DNA of 64,000 nt, taken from Metopolophium dirhodum (Eukaryota > Arthropoda > Insecta > Hemiptera > Aphididae). The DNA lies in contig NC_083561.1 in assembly GCF_019925205.1 (NCBI RefSeq), positions 20,831,217-20,895,216 on the forward strand, read 5' to 3'. The first letter of the stretch is position 1. Each line of letters starts with the position of its first letter. This document shows positions 15,401 through 27,406 of this stretch, piece by piece. Made by a program: the position numbers and the translations under genes. The notes beneath the pieces were generated by a model. The model was given only the letters and a program-made list of their open reading frames with translations, did not search any database and was not told the DNA's origin.

Positions 15401-15836
15401 AATATTATCGTATTATTTACGTCAAAAAAAATCCACATAAATTTCTCAAAAACAATTTGTCTCAATATGACTAAATTTCACTCGAATTTACTATAATAAT
15501 TAATATTCTAAGCGATTGCCAGATTCGTTTTATTTTTACATTTAGGTACCTAATTATAAGCCAAATTTCTAAATTACAATGGGACAATAAAGATTTTCAA
15601 ACCGTTTCCGACTAAATTGGGTTGGGTTTACGTATATATAGAATAACATAACTGAGGTATATAATTCAATTTATCCAAGCCACCCAAATCCCGACTATCC
15701 AATATCTAAAACGATAATTTTCAAATGTGAGAACATCTTAATAATACATAATGCAGTTGATTCCACTTAAATACTACCGTTCATTACGTTGTTTAAATTA
15801 GGTATGCAATTATTAAAGATCAGATTAATTGTATTA
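12494..15836. other. AT-rich non-coding stretch
   Basis: No gene is supported. A 95-codon frame on the - strand (13290-13577) has less AT bias than its surroundings, but no family is recognised. The ATT/ATA tract near 13800-13835 is simple sequence. Confidence 0.45.
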
Positions 15837-16071
15837 AGATAGCCGACTTCTTCTGATCAATGACGCTGGTAGCCATGTACAACTTGGGCAATGTTTACTA
15901 ATCGTTAGAAAGGTAATATGATAATAAATAACAACATTTCATACCAAACAAGTCCGTTGCCAATCAAAACGATTAAAAAATTATAAGAATTTGTAAACAT
16001 TGCCCAATAAGTGACAAATGGCGTAGGGCATCATAATTCAATAATGTTGTTGTACATGGAGTCGGCTATCT
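15837..16071. mobile_element. Foldback MITE with perfect 12-bp terminal inverted repeats
   Basis: The left end reads AGATAGCCGACT and the right end is its exact reverse complement. Inside, CCATGTACAAC and GGGCAATGTTTAC on the left are each found inverted on the right, but at different distances from the ends, so each arm carries its own insertion. There is no coding capacity. The pattern of a short element, long imperfect palindrome and TIRs is that of a non-autonomous DNA transposon. I could not settle a target-site duplication, so the superfamily is open. Confidence 0.75.
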
Positions 16072-19000
16072 AATTATTATATATATATCTGTGGAAAAAC
16101 ATAATGTGAAAGTTTACATCGAAGTTTTATATATTTTTATTGGAAAATTACTTAAGGTATAATAATTTGTATATTTTATCACGTTAAAAAATTGAAAGGT
16201 AAAATTAAATAGGAAAACTGTAATTAGTCCAATTCATGTACATATTTAATCAGATTTGATTTACCAGATGTCAAAAAAAATTTTAAATATCTATTAAATC
16301 CGGTTTTTTATTATTATTTTTAAACATTCGATATTATTAGAGCCCGAATTGAAAGAAAAATAATAAATACTCACACTGTTAAAATCCTCTATTTTTCGAT
16401 TATTAATGGTTTTTGAGCTCGAAGGAAATAGGTTATAATATTTGTATAGGTACGTTTAAAGCCAACAACTGTTTTATCGAGTGTCATTTGTTAATTCGAG
16501 AGCTTCGTCAACAGATTATCAATGTTTTTGTATGAAATAAAATACAACATTTGCAAACGGCAAGTGAGTATATAGGTACTATAGGTACCACTTGTAATTG
16601 TTGTGCACAATATCAACACAAAACCTGTCAGAGGACGAAAAATCAATCGAACCTCTCTCTCCGTTATATATTATTCGCTGACGTGTCAAAGTTCACGATA
16701 CAAAGGTGTCAATAGTTATCAAAAATGCATTGGGTGCTCCACTATCAATTGTATTAGGTACCTACAAATAGTATAGAACACCTACATTTTCCCCGTCTTG
16801 TTCGGTCTCAAATAATATGATTGTACATATTCTAGCAATAAACTAACTGAGTTTATATAGAAACAATACATAATAAGATTATCGAACTAAAGGCTAACAC
16901 ACAAAGCATTTTTTTTAACTTTCTTGATTTTTAATCAAGTAAGTATAGTAACTGAAATGAAAAAGTCTGAATTTTTAAAACTTCAAGAATTTTTGTTAAA
17001 TAGGAAAATAATAAAAATGTAACTCAGTAATAATGAATAGGTAGGTAATTTAGCTAGCTTTAATATAAAATATTAATGAGAGAGATTTGATTTTTTTAAG
17101 GTAGATAATCACATAACTATAATATTAAGTTTTGTTTAAGGATCATATTATTATTAGGTGATAAAATTAGTATTTTTAATTTCAAAATAATATTATTATT
17201 TGAGGGGAGGGTTTGCATTTCAAACTCAAGCTGTAAAAATGTATAAACAACTAAACATATATTATTTTTGTGTCCTAACTACTATGATAATAATATGTCG
17301 ATATCGCATCAATTCAACTCAGTTTAGTCGTATGTTCATTCAGTTTGACGTATCTTTATACCTACTGTACTTACTTAGTTGTCTGCCCATGTTATTTATG
17401 TATACAAAATATATATTTTGGTAAACAGCGAAATGTCTTCGTAGACTATGCGATTTGTTGTGTAGAATTATGTATGTATAATAAATTCGCAGATTACGTG
17501 CTCCGAAAACATTTTTAATGTCTTTTCCGTTCATTTTCGTTATTCTTATCTGATTGATGTTAGTACGCACTTGTTTAACACTAGATTTTGGGTTTTTTTT
17601 TATTTATCGGCACTAGCCCCGCACCGTGCACAACTCTGCCGTGGAGGTAATTATGCTCCTCGAGTACCTACCTTCGCCGTTAGACTTCTATGCGAAATAT
17701 TTCACAAAAGCCTTTTTATTATTACGATTATTTATTAGTTCACGTTTTTCAAAATTATCTTCATAACTCTAGCGAAGAAATTTCACTACCTAGTTACTGT
17801 ATTAATATTAATACTGTTTTCGTAATTACTTTGACAATTTATTTTCATAATGGGCTTGTATACATAAACTCACAATATTTTATCGTAATTATTAATAGTG
17901 ATGGATAAATCGATATTGATACTATCCTTACAATTTATGCATCCCCACATACTTTCCCTAAAATATTTTGTGATTTAAAAATAATTCAACTTATAATAGG
18001 CAGGTAATACTTAATATTTATATTATGCTATACAATCATTTATAAGACTATAATAACTGTACTTAAGTAAACTTTAAATAAAAATAACTAATATAATAAA
18101 TATAAATATTTCCATTAATTGGCATTAAGTACAAAAGTTGTATGTAATAATCTCAATATACCTAAAGAGTATCATAATATTATAATTAGATATTTACTAG
18201 TAGAGGGACTCTTGTCAATTCGTAAATAGCCAGCTTTGGAAGATTGCATTATAATTAGATCAACTTCATATTTCATTTGATCCTAACATTTTATGTAATT
18301 ATCTGTAGTCGGGGTGGTCTCTTACGACTTACAGTATATACTACGGAATTTAATTATAATATAAAATGAAAATTCTTTTGTGGCTCTGATAAAACAAAAT
18401 TAATAATTCAGATAATATTTACGTTACTTGATTGAATTAATTAATAAATAATTAAAATAAACACTAAATAGAGAAATATGCAAATAATTAATTCTTATAG
18501 TGATTAGGTATTTTAAGGAAATATAAAATTACGAGTTTCTTTATAAATACATACTATATCATTTTAGCGGATACAAAATTACATTTTAATCATTTTTCGT
18601 ATTATTAATAAATTAATTCTTTTCAAAAGTCAGATTTTTTTAATAAGATGACATCTCTAACAATGAAACGATAAATCTCTTCATTTAATACGGGAGACGT
18701 TACGGAAATGGCCAATTGCGATACCATTGCCAAAAAAACCAGAAGTAATAGGACCGTGTTGAGACAACATATCTTACGAACTCTGATAAAAAAATCTATT
18801 GAACTGGCATTCGCACCTCCTTTTCTTTCTGATTGTGTTACTCTCTAGAAATCGATCGTGTAGCCAAACTTCAACAACCTCTTTTAAAACTTAGTTAAAA
18901 ACAAAGTCTCAGGAGAAAAGTTTTACGTTATTTTTCCTTCCCTTGCACACACCCATTGTAGAGGATGGTTCGATAACGCGACAAACATTTTCAAAATGAA

Positions 19001-19349
19001 AAAGTAACCCCTTAATACACGTCAAGTTATAAGAAAAAGTTCGCGCTCGAATTTGTTCGAGTCTTTCACACACGTGCTGAAAAACACTCTGCCGATTTAT
19101 AGACAAATCCCCGACAAGTATTGAAACACATTTGGAAATTCAATTTTATTCAAAACGTCTTGTTTATTGCCCATTGCACTATTCCGCGGATGAAATATAA
19201 AATCTACAAATTCCTACAAAAACAAATAATTAAACGTAAAAATGAGTAATGATCTACCTACTTCAGTCCACATAAGTGTATATTAAAATATAATAAATAC
19301 CTACGTATACTTGAGAAGTCTTTGTTCCATTTATTTACTGTAAAACCGT

Positions 19350-19550
19350 ATGAAGTTTGAAAGTAAGGACAAAAGTTTATCGATCCAAAACATCTATGCT
19401 GACTCTTTAATAACTTCCGTCCAATTTCAGCGTGATGTTGACCTGCCCAAAGTTATTGCAGGACTCCTTTTGTTAAAGACCGGAACCACTTTGGCGAACT
19501 TCGGCACTCCGGGGAATACAGCCGCCGACCCTAGAACACAACAATATTGA
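19350..19550 (+). CDS. Small open frame of unknown nature, possibly spurious
   Basis: A 66-codon frame with a true ATG, balanced amino-acid composition and GC content above its surroundings. It has a hydrophobic patch at residues 36-43 (VIAGLLLL) and a Gly/Thr/Pro-rich C-terminus. No family is recognised, and no promoter or splice partner can be tied to it. It may be an exon fragment, a decayed gene or chance. Confidence 0.15.
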   Translation: MKFESKDKSLSIQNIYADSLITSVQFQRDVDLPKVIAGLLLLKTGTTLANFGTPGNTAADPRTQQY

Positions 19551-21365
19551 TGACACCGAGTGTGCTCATTCATCGCGGTCAGAGTTGTATAGGTCTATGA
19601 AATAATGCTGCCAAAACTTGTCCATACATATATCCTGTATTCCTGTGACAGTTTTAAATTATATTTTCCGTTTATCCAAGGTTCAGATCTAAATTTAATA
19701 CGCAGATGCTCCGTATTATATAGCTGGGCGTACTGATGCAAACACAGTTCGGTATTTTCTCAGATTAACTCTACTTGCGGTCCTTTAAATCCGACGTGGT
19801 ATTTTCCAATTGACCAATTGAATTTCCGTTATCTTATTCCACAGCAAAAGTCGAGAATAAAAGACGGATTTGCTATAATCTCTCAGCACCATGATCCTAT
19901 TATTGTTTAAAAACACCTATATAGGTGACAAGGACACTACGGTTCCTTGTTGTATGAATTCCAAGGTTAGTTTGATTCCGGCATGAAACAAAAACAGTTG
20001 ACGGGATACTACATTGGCTAGCCAAATAAGTGTCTACCTACGTATCTATATCAAACGATTAGCAATGATATTTTGTATTTTACATAATATATTATATTTG
20101 CATGTTATTAGGTAAACTTTTGAAATTATGTTAAATAAAATCCGTAGCACTGATGAGTAATATTTATTTATTTTTTATTAATTGCCGAGTTGTAAAAAGT
20201 TTGTAATGTCAAAACGCGCAGAAACAAAAATGTAATTAAAGAAAAAGTAGAAAAAAGTTTTTCTTTTAAAACTCTGTTCGAGCACATTTTATAACGGCTG
20301 GTATTAAATAAATGTACTTTAACGCTTGTATTTGTAAAATGACAATCGACTCCGTAAAAAACTCATCTTATATATATTATCATTTTTTATTATAATATAT
20401 TTTATTTAATACATTTTTATCATAATAATAAAAAAATATAACTGTATACTGATCATACAAACCCTCAACCGAAATTTAAGATAACTTATTCTTTTAGTTA
20501 TTACTTATTAGCGACCTGCAGTAATCACCTTATAATATAGTTTTGTTAACTAACAGACTTTGATAACGTATAATATTACCCTAAAAAAAATCCTGCACGC
20601 AAAACGGATAACACTTCAGATCAATATTGATTTAATCGAATATATTATAATGTAATAATAATTATAAACTCAATATCATAATTATCGCAACTCGATTGGT
20701 CACAAACGCGATATTACACACGGTGAATTTTCCCGGAGGGAAATATCGTTGTAGAATTATTATTAATATTATTATTATTATTATTATTATTTCCATAAAC
20801 AGAGAACCCGTTAGCGTGGAAGTAAAAATATTTATCGTCCATGAACTACAAAGCGTCGTGGATTATATAACAGTGCGTCGTGTATGTATTTACTGCAGCA
20901 AAAATGTACACAAAGAGAACATAATTCAAGTAGATGAAAAGAATGTAACTTAACGGGGGTGCATTGAAACGATCGGTGCGAAGGCGATTGCCCCTCGGGC
21001 TGTTAAGAAATTTCTGCGTGCAACTATAGTGTTATTAACTCTGTAATAATATTATTATAACAATATTATAATAATCGTGGCATTGGTTTTTTGTGTTGTT
21101 ATATTAGCTCGGCGTAAAACGTATATAATTTTAACGTCTTTTTTTCTTTTTTTTTCATCCCGGGCCCGTCTTTGTCAATTAATTACATTTTAATTCGATT
21201 TGTTATTCATGTACATATTATATCGAAGCGCACGTGGATATTTTATAGTAATTAAACGAAACGTGTTTACATAATATGATGGCAGATGATGCATTGTGTA
21301 ATGATTAAAAAATGTAAAGTGTTCGTTATAAATAAATTAGTCCATTCTGAACAGCATTAATCTAT

Positions 21366-21412
21366 ACACTATTTAAATAATACATAATGCACTATTTAAA
21401 TAATACATAATG
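21366..21412. repeat. Two-copy 23-bp tandem duplication
   Basis: The unit CACTATTTAAATAATACATAATG appears in two nearly abutting copies, the first starting within ATACACTATTT. It is a simple local duplication in AT-rich DNA. Confidence 0.8.
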
Positions 21413-24400
21413 TGTATACCGATTTACATATTCGAGCTGAATTAAAAAAAAATCACTCCGGATTGCGATCCCTAATAATTATTGAGCACTTATTTTCCTT
21501 CGCTCATACATAAAAATAATATTACCCTCTCTACCATATGCTCTGGTAATGGCAATGCTATTCTGGAATGTGGAGACTGCAGGCAGAGTATATTGTAATA
21601 ATATATTATGCTAACAGATTGTTTTCGAAAACCTGAACACCGTCTGTGTGACCAATGACCACAGTCCAATAATAACCAAAACTGCGTTCGACTTGTCCCT
21701 TGTCCAAACCGTGCTAAAAGGTAAAACCGATGGCACCGCTACTTTCTGGTGAAAAACGATTTTAGAGTACTTCGGACCAACTTCGTCTAAAATATACTCA
21801 AACCGTTAAATTCCAATTATTTCTATGCAAGACGGTGAACATAAAACATCGTTGTGCTAAACCTATTAAACATTTAGTCAACACAAACAGTTGAATCACA
21901 TTATTATTATTATTAGGTTTAGGTGTATGTATATAGTACCGCCCGATTTATGAAGATATGTAATAGTGTAATACTATTATTCTACGCGGCCGGCGAACAT
22001 AATACTATTTGTATATGGTTTAATTTACATTTTGATAAACACGTGCGAGAACGGTTTCACGAAATGAAAATGACGTTTAACGTAAACTGAAATTTCTCGA
22101 GAGACCCACCGCCCCCGTACGCTGCACCGGTGCGGCGTACAATGTATACAATATAATATACAATATACAATGTATACAATATTATTGTGTGGGTAGGTAT
22201 ACACGATATGGGCGAGGGAAAAAAATCGAACAACCATATAAATATTCCCTAACAATCGTCTCCCGGGACAGAAATCCAATCCGTTTTTCCACTAACCTAA
22301 AACTAATTTCCTATACACTATTACCGCAGCAGTACACGCACGCACACACACGCACGCATACCCACCCACCCACAAATACATATACATAACATAATAGCTA
22401 ACAACGCACGCGGATCGAAATTAAATTCAAAAAGGAGAACGTCCGCCAGCAGTGCACCGACTATAATATCGTAGTTATTCTCGAGCCGTACAACAGCTGA
22501 GATATAATAATTTATACACCACGGGAAGACGTAATAATATCATATCATATTAATATTATTTTTGCACGCACACGATACGCGCTTGTATCGATTTATCGCG
22601 AGTTATATTATATACGCCCCTGTGTATTGACTTATCATATGTATATATTATGTATATGCTGTCGACGATTTCGCGCGGGTAGTATTATATCCGAGAAGTG
22701 TGAGTGTAAAATAATAATATAATATTGTTGCTACCTATATACGTCGTATAGGATATGGATTCGTATGCGATCATGGGAATCGCGTACTATAGGAAATTAC
22801 CGTTCCCATATATATGTATACCTATTATATTATAATAGATATAATATGAGCGGCGCAGACGAAGGGTGTGTGGTATAATAATAATAATTATTATTATTAT
22901 GCGTATTACATAGCTAGGTGTTAACCTTCCACCGTGAAATCCTCGTCAAATTCTTCTTAACGGTTATAAAATATTTCATCTGTAATCAATATATTATAAT
23001 ATTGTATACAGCTTCACGACGTGGCGTAGGTGCGGTGATTAAATATTTTTACCTTCACAATTAATCAAAATCTATTTTTTAATATCATTATTTATTATTT
23101 TTTTGTTATCATACAACTTATCTTAAACACGGGTGATTACTTTAAAAAAAAATAAAAATATATTTCCTTTTTTCTAGAACGTAAAGAACTAATCCTCTTT
23201 ACGGCCGTTGGATTTATAGCATCAAAAGGAGTGTGTTTTGGGTCGTTGAATTAAATTACTGGAAAACACCGGAAGGTGAAATTAAATATAAAAGAAGAAA
23301 ATAACATTTCCCCTAGACCGGCGTACTAAATTATTCGATGGAAAAACAAATTTAAAAAAAAGAGCAATACGAAGATGTCCTCTGAGTTTCCAATTAGCTT
23401 AAAAACAGACAAATATATTTAGTCAGAGACGATAGAAAAAAAAAATAATAAGAAACAAATGACAACATAGCGCAGTAATTTATACTTTATAGTTTTATAT
23501 TATTATAAAACGGAGTAGAAGAATAGTGAAGAGTGAATATTATATTATTTTTAGTCCTTACTTTGTACATAGTTAATTACCCTATATAGTATGTAGTATA
23601 TTGCCCTCGTATACAATATTGATTTTACAGTAAAATAAATTAAATATTAAAAAAAATGTTCTACCACTGGACTTTGGGTATTTAGTGTTTCAAAAGACTC
23701 ATCCAATATCGCGATTGTGTGAGTGTTTTTAAATTTAAAACCATCGATTCTTGAGTTCGAAAATCGATTATTGGCATGACGACTCTGCAGTTTGCCCGAG
23801 GTGGCTACGTATATTATTTAAAACCCTATCGCTTTGATTTTTTTTGTCATTCGTTGTGGCTTTGAATAATTATAACTATCAAACAGTTATAACGATTTTG
23901 GAAGAATTACCTCTTCGTCTCTGTTCGGTTTCTCCTATATTATACAAGAAGTTTTAGAGCTTTAGAGTCTTAGGGCTTTTCACTGCTTCAAAAATGTTTC
24001 ACCAGAAACAAACACAAATAAAATACACATCACGACTGTAAAACCAATATCTCTCTCACTCCACTCCAAAACCTAAGAGTGTGCTTTTGTGTTTATACGT
24101 CTGCGCGTACATATATTATTATATATTTATTTATTAAGATAATAAAACGGAGAAAAATATAGTAGTAGTGATATATTCGCATGTATATTGAACAATGCGT
24201 GGCGGACAAATGCCATGGCAATCAGCCAGCCAGTTTTCGAGGACATTCGTATTCGGAGTTATTGCGGAGACAACGAACGAAAATACGCATTACAATTGAA
24301 TATGAATTTTCCGTTTTCTTTTTTACTTCTCTCGTCGTTTTTCTAATCAATTCGTCGTCGACGTTTCTCTGTTTCGAGCACATGGCGCGACGGCGGTCCT

Positions 24401-25383
24401 AGCAAATATTAGTGGTGGGTTATTCGATAGGATATACATACTTCCGACACATTTACCAAAATACAAATACTTTTAACAGTTTACCACTACATACTTATAT
24501 ATACTGCCACAAGACATTTCTTAAGTAATTCAAAAAATATCAGACATTTTAAAATATGATCTTTAAGTAAGATTACTTAAAAATTCTAAAAATCAGAATA
24601 TTTATAAATGTAATATTAAATGGAAAATTTTGGAGGGGTGGTGAGTATGCTTAAAAAACACCCTGTATATGATGAATAATTCACGGAAGCAGATCGATTT
24701 CACACAACATGATATAGGTTATATATTATAATCGTACACTGCAGCGCATTGTGTATTGTATTTTATAATTCATATTTATTGTCGTTACTCGTACACATGT
24801 TGAGCGTCGTATACCGTCGATATATCACTACTAGATATAGATAGACATCTATCGATCGGTGGCCCGTGTGCTATCGTGTGTTGTATTATCGTACAAAACT
24901 CATGGGCGTTTCGTATAATAATATTATAAATAATATAGAATATGTAGTAAATGCATATAAAACGCGTACGTAAATATAAAATGTGTAGGTACACTGCAAA
25001 CCCCTTGTCAAACGCCTCGTCCACCGCCGCCGCCGTTCTATAAATGCGAATACTATTAAAGCTTTAACGACCATAGCATTACGATATTATTATATTGTAC
25101 GCGTCATTATGGTTGCAATACGATGTTATTATATTGTATAATATACCACCGTAAACATGCGCGATTTTGAATAATAAATTACAAACTCGATATTACGGTC
25201 GTTTACCACGCAGAAATTTGTCGACGTAATATTTAACCTAATATCATACACGTATTACTGCAGGTACACAGGTAGGCGGAGATGATGATAGTTATATATT
25301 ATAATGATATTATAAATAAATCTAAATCAAACGACTACGTAATGGTGAAATCGATAGGTATTGATTTTTAATCAAACGCATTT

Positions 25384-25840
25384 ATAGGCGTGCGCACGGT
25401 GTGCTGCACCCTGAACGGTTTGAATGGATTTGTGAAGCCTGAACAGGTCCAACTGTCCAAACCGGGCACCAAAATATAATGCTCAATAAAAATAAGTTAG
25501 TTATCCAAAAAATGTATTGAATTACCAAACTAATATTTGATGTCATCAAATAGGTTATGTACCTATCTTTAACACAGACCAGCACAGTATATTATAATTA
25601 ATAATTATTATTTATTGTGACATTCATTAACGATTTATATGACGTACATTATCTAATATAATTGATCAAAAAATTAAAAATACCAGAGTTTCCATTATCA
25701 CATTTATATAACGATGCAGTATTATAGGTATACACTAATATTAATAATTTCACCACCACCGTCTCCCAGATCGTGTATGAAAAATAAACAGGACGGTCAA
25801 AATGTTCCCTACACCTGTTTTGAAACTCTGAACACGCCTA
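25384..25840. mobile_element. Candidate non-autonomous element with ATAGGCGTG ends
   Basis: ATAGGCGTG at the left end is found inverted as CACGCCTAT at the right end about 450 bp away. The sequence next to both ends is more GC-rich than the flanks. Nothing coding is visible, and no clear target duplication flanks it. The call rests only on the 9-bp inverted match. Confidence 0.35.
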
Positions 25841-26077
25841 TGTTTAAACCATGATGTTACTACAGTCAGCCCTTGGCATAGCTAGACATTTCATCAGACA
25901 ACCATGTGTATTTTTAAATATTTAGCCCTATTTAAAACATTTATATATTTGTTAGCTGCGAACGGGAGGCAATTGTCCCCCATGCCCCTTTGGCTACTCC
26001 CTTGCTGTCAGCTGCTATACCAGCAACAGTTCAAACCCATCACGATGCATGGTGACTAATTTTAACTATTCATTATA

Positions 26078-26261
26078 CAGTGCAACTTCGAAACTCGAAC
26101 AGTGGATAACGTCAATAAGTAAAATTTTCGATAACTCGAAGGAATGTCTTTGCCCCTGTATTTCAATAATATCTACATACAACATTTTCTATAAATCGAA
26201 GTTTTTCGATAGCTGGATTTATTTTTGTCCCCGACCGATTTGAGTTATCGAGGTTTCGCCG
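26078..26261. mobile_element. Tigger/pogo-like MITE
   Basis: A 184-bp element flanked by TA on both sides. The left end begins CAGTGCAACTTCGAAACTCG. The right end, reverse-complemented, reads approximately TACGGCGAAACCTCGATAAC, an imperfect inverted match. The phrase CGATAACTCGAA also recurs inside. Ends of the type CAGT...CTCGATAACTCGAA with a TA target are characteristic of Tigger/pogo elements of the Tc1-mariner superfamily. There is no transposase frame, so it would need an autonomous relative to move. Confidence 0.65.
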
Positions 26262-27373
26262 TAGGTATTTTGTTCATCGCATATTTATTATAACTATTTA
26301 TAAACATATTTTAAATTACTTATAGTTTGATATATTATTATACGCCATACCATATTATGTCATATTAAACTCGTGTTCTTAGTGTTTTTTTTTATCATAC
26401 GTCCACGTCCATTGACTGTATTAATGTCTCTGAGCTATTTAGTGTAGAACACGACTATAATATCTGTGTTATTATATTGTTCAACAATATTTCCACTGCA
26501 GTCATCATTACTTATTCATATTAAACGAAGAATTTTTCAATTATCTCGACTCACTCCTGAATTAAACATTAAAAAAAATTACGCCACACGCCGTGTCATT
26601 ATCACAACGTCGCATTAACCTACACGCGGATAGTGACTGTACAGTTTAGATACATAATATAATACGTTGTTTGCGTATATTATTAACCTTGGTAGTTATA
26701 AGTCTACTAAAAAATATACATTAATATATGTGCGTATTAGCCACTGCTTACTACCTAATAGCTTTTTGTAATAACATTTTTTTTTTTTTAATAATAATAA
26801 TATAAATGTATATACAAATTATTAAATGCTTTACTTATAATATAAAAACGAATAAACACAAAATTGTCGACCTCGTTAAAAAACAGTATACAAAATACTT
26901 AGCGTTTAGAAATTTTCATGAGGATCATAATACTATATTATACGTAATTGTTTGTATAAAATGTTTTCATTGCAATTCTTTTCTAGTTCCCATTAATTAA
27001 AAATTTAAATAATTTATTGTAATATCGACATTTTATAGGGATGATTCATTTGTAATTTTATATTCTTTTTCTTTCGGTAAATCATAATAATGTTTAGGGT
27101 GTCTTAACATCACAACCATTCCGATATCTAAGTTAACGTTGCGTAGCGTGAAATAAATATTTATCGAAATGTTGGTATACCACGGTTCAAGAAATAAAGT
27201 CTCCTTTTATTATATTCCGTCCTCCTCCCCTTACTCATCGCCAACTTCATGTATACTTTCATAGCATTTACATTGTAGTGCGTTAATCAACCAAAGAGTT
27301 CTTTACGTAATGGCAGTAATATATTATGTTACCATTCACCCGAACACAATAATTAAGTTATTTTCCTCTCTTG

Positions 27374-27406
<33 letters not shown>

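Larger units (their letters stand above)
16072..25383. other. Long gene-poor stretch
   Basis: AT-rich non-coding DNA without a recognisable gene. A less AT-rich patch at 18,700-19,560 carries several protein-like open frames, including a 66-codon ATG frame at 19350-19550 (+). Also present are a 23-bp duplication at 21366-21412 and an ATT array at 20768-20790. The rest is simple sequence and TATA-rich filler. Confidence 0.45.
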
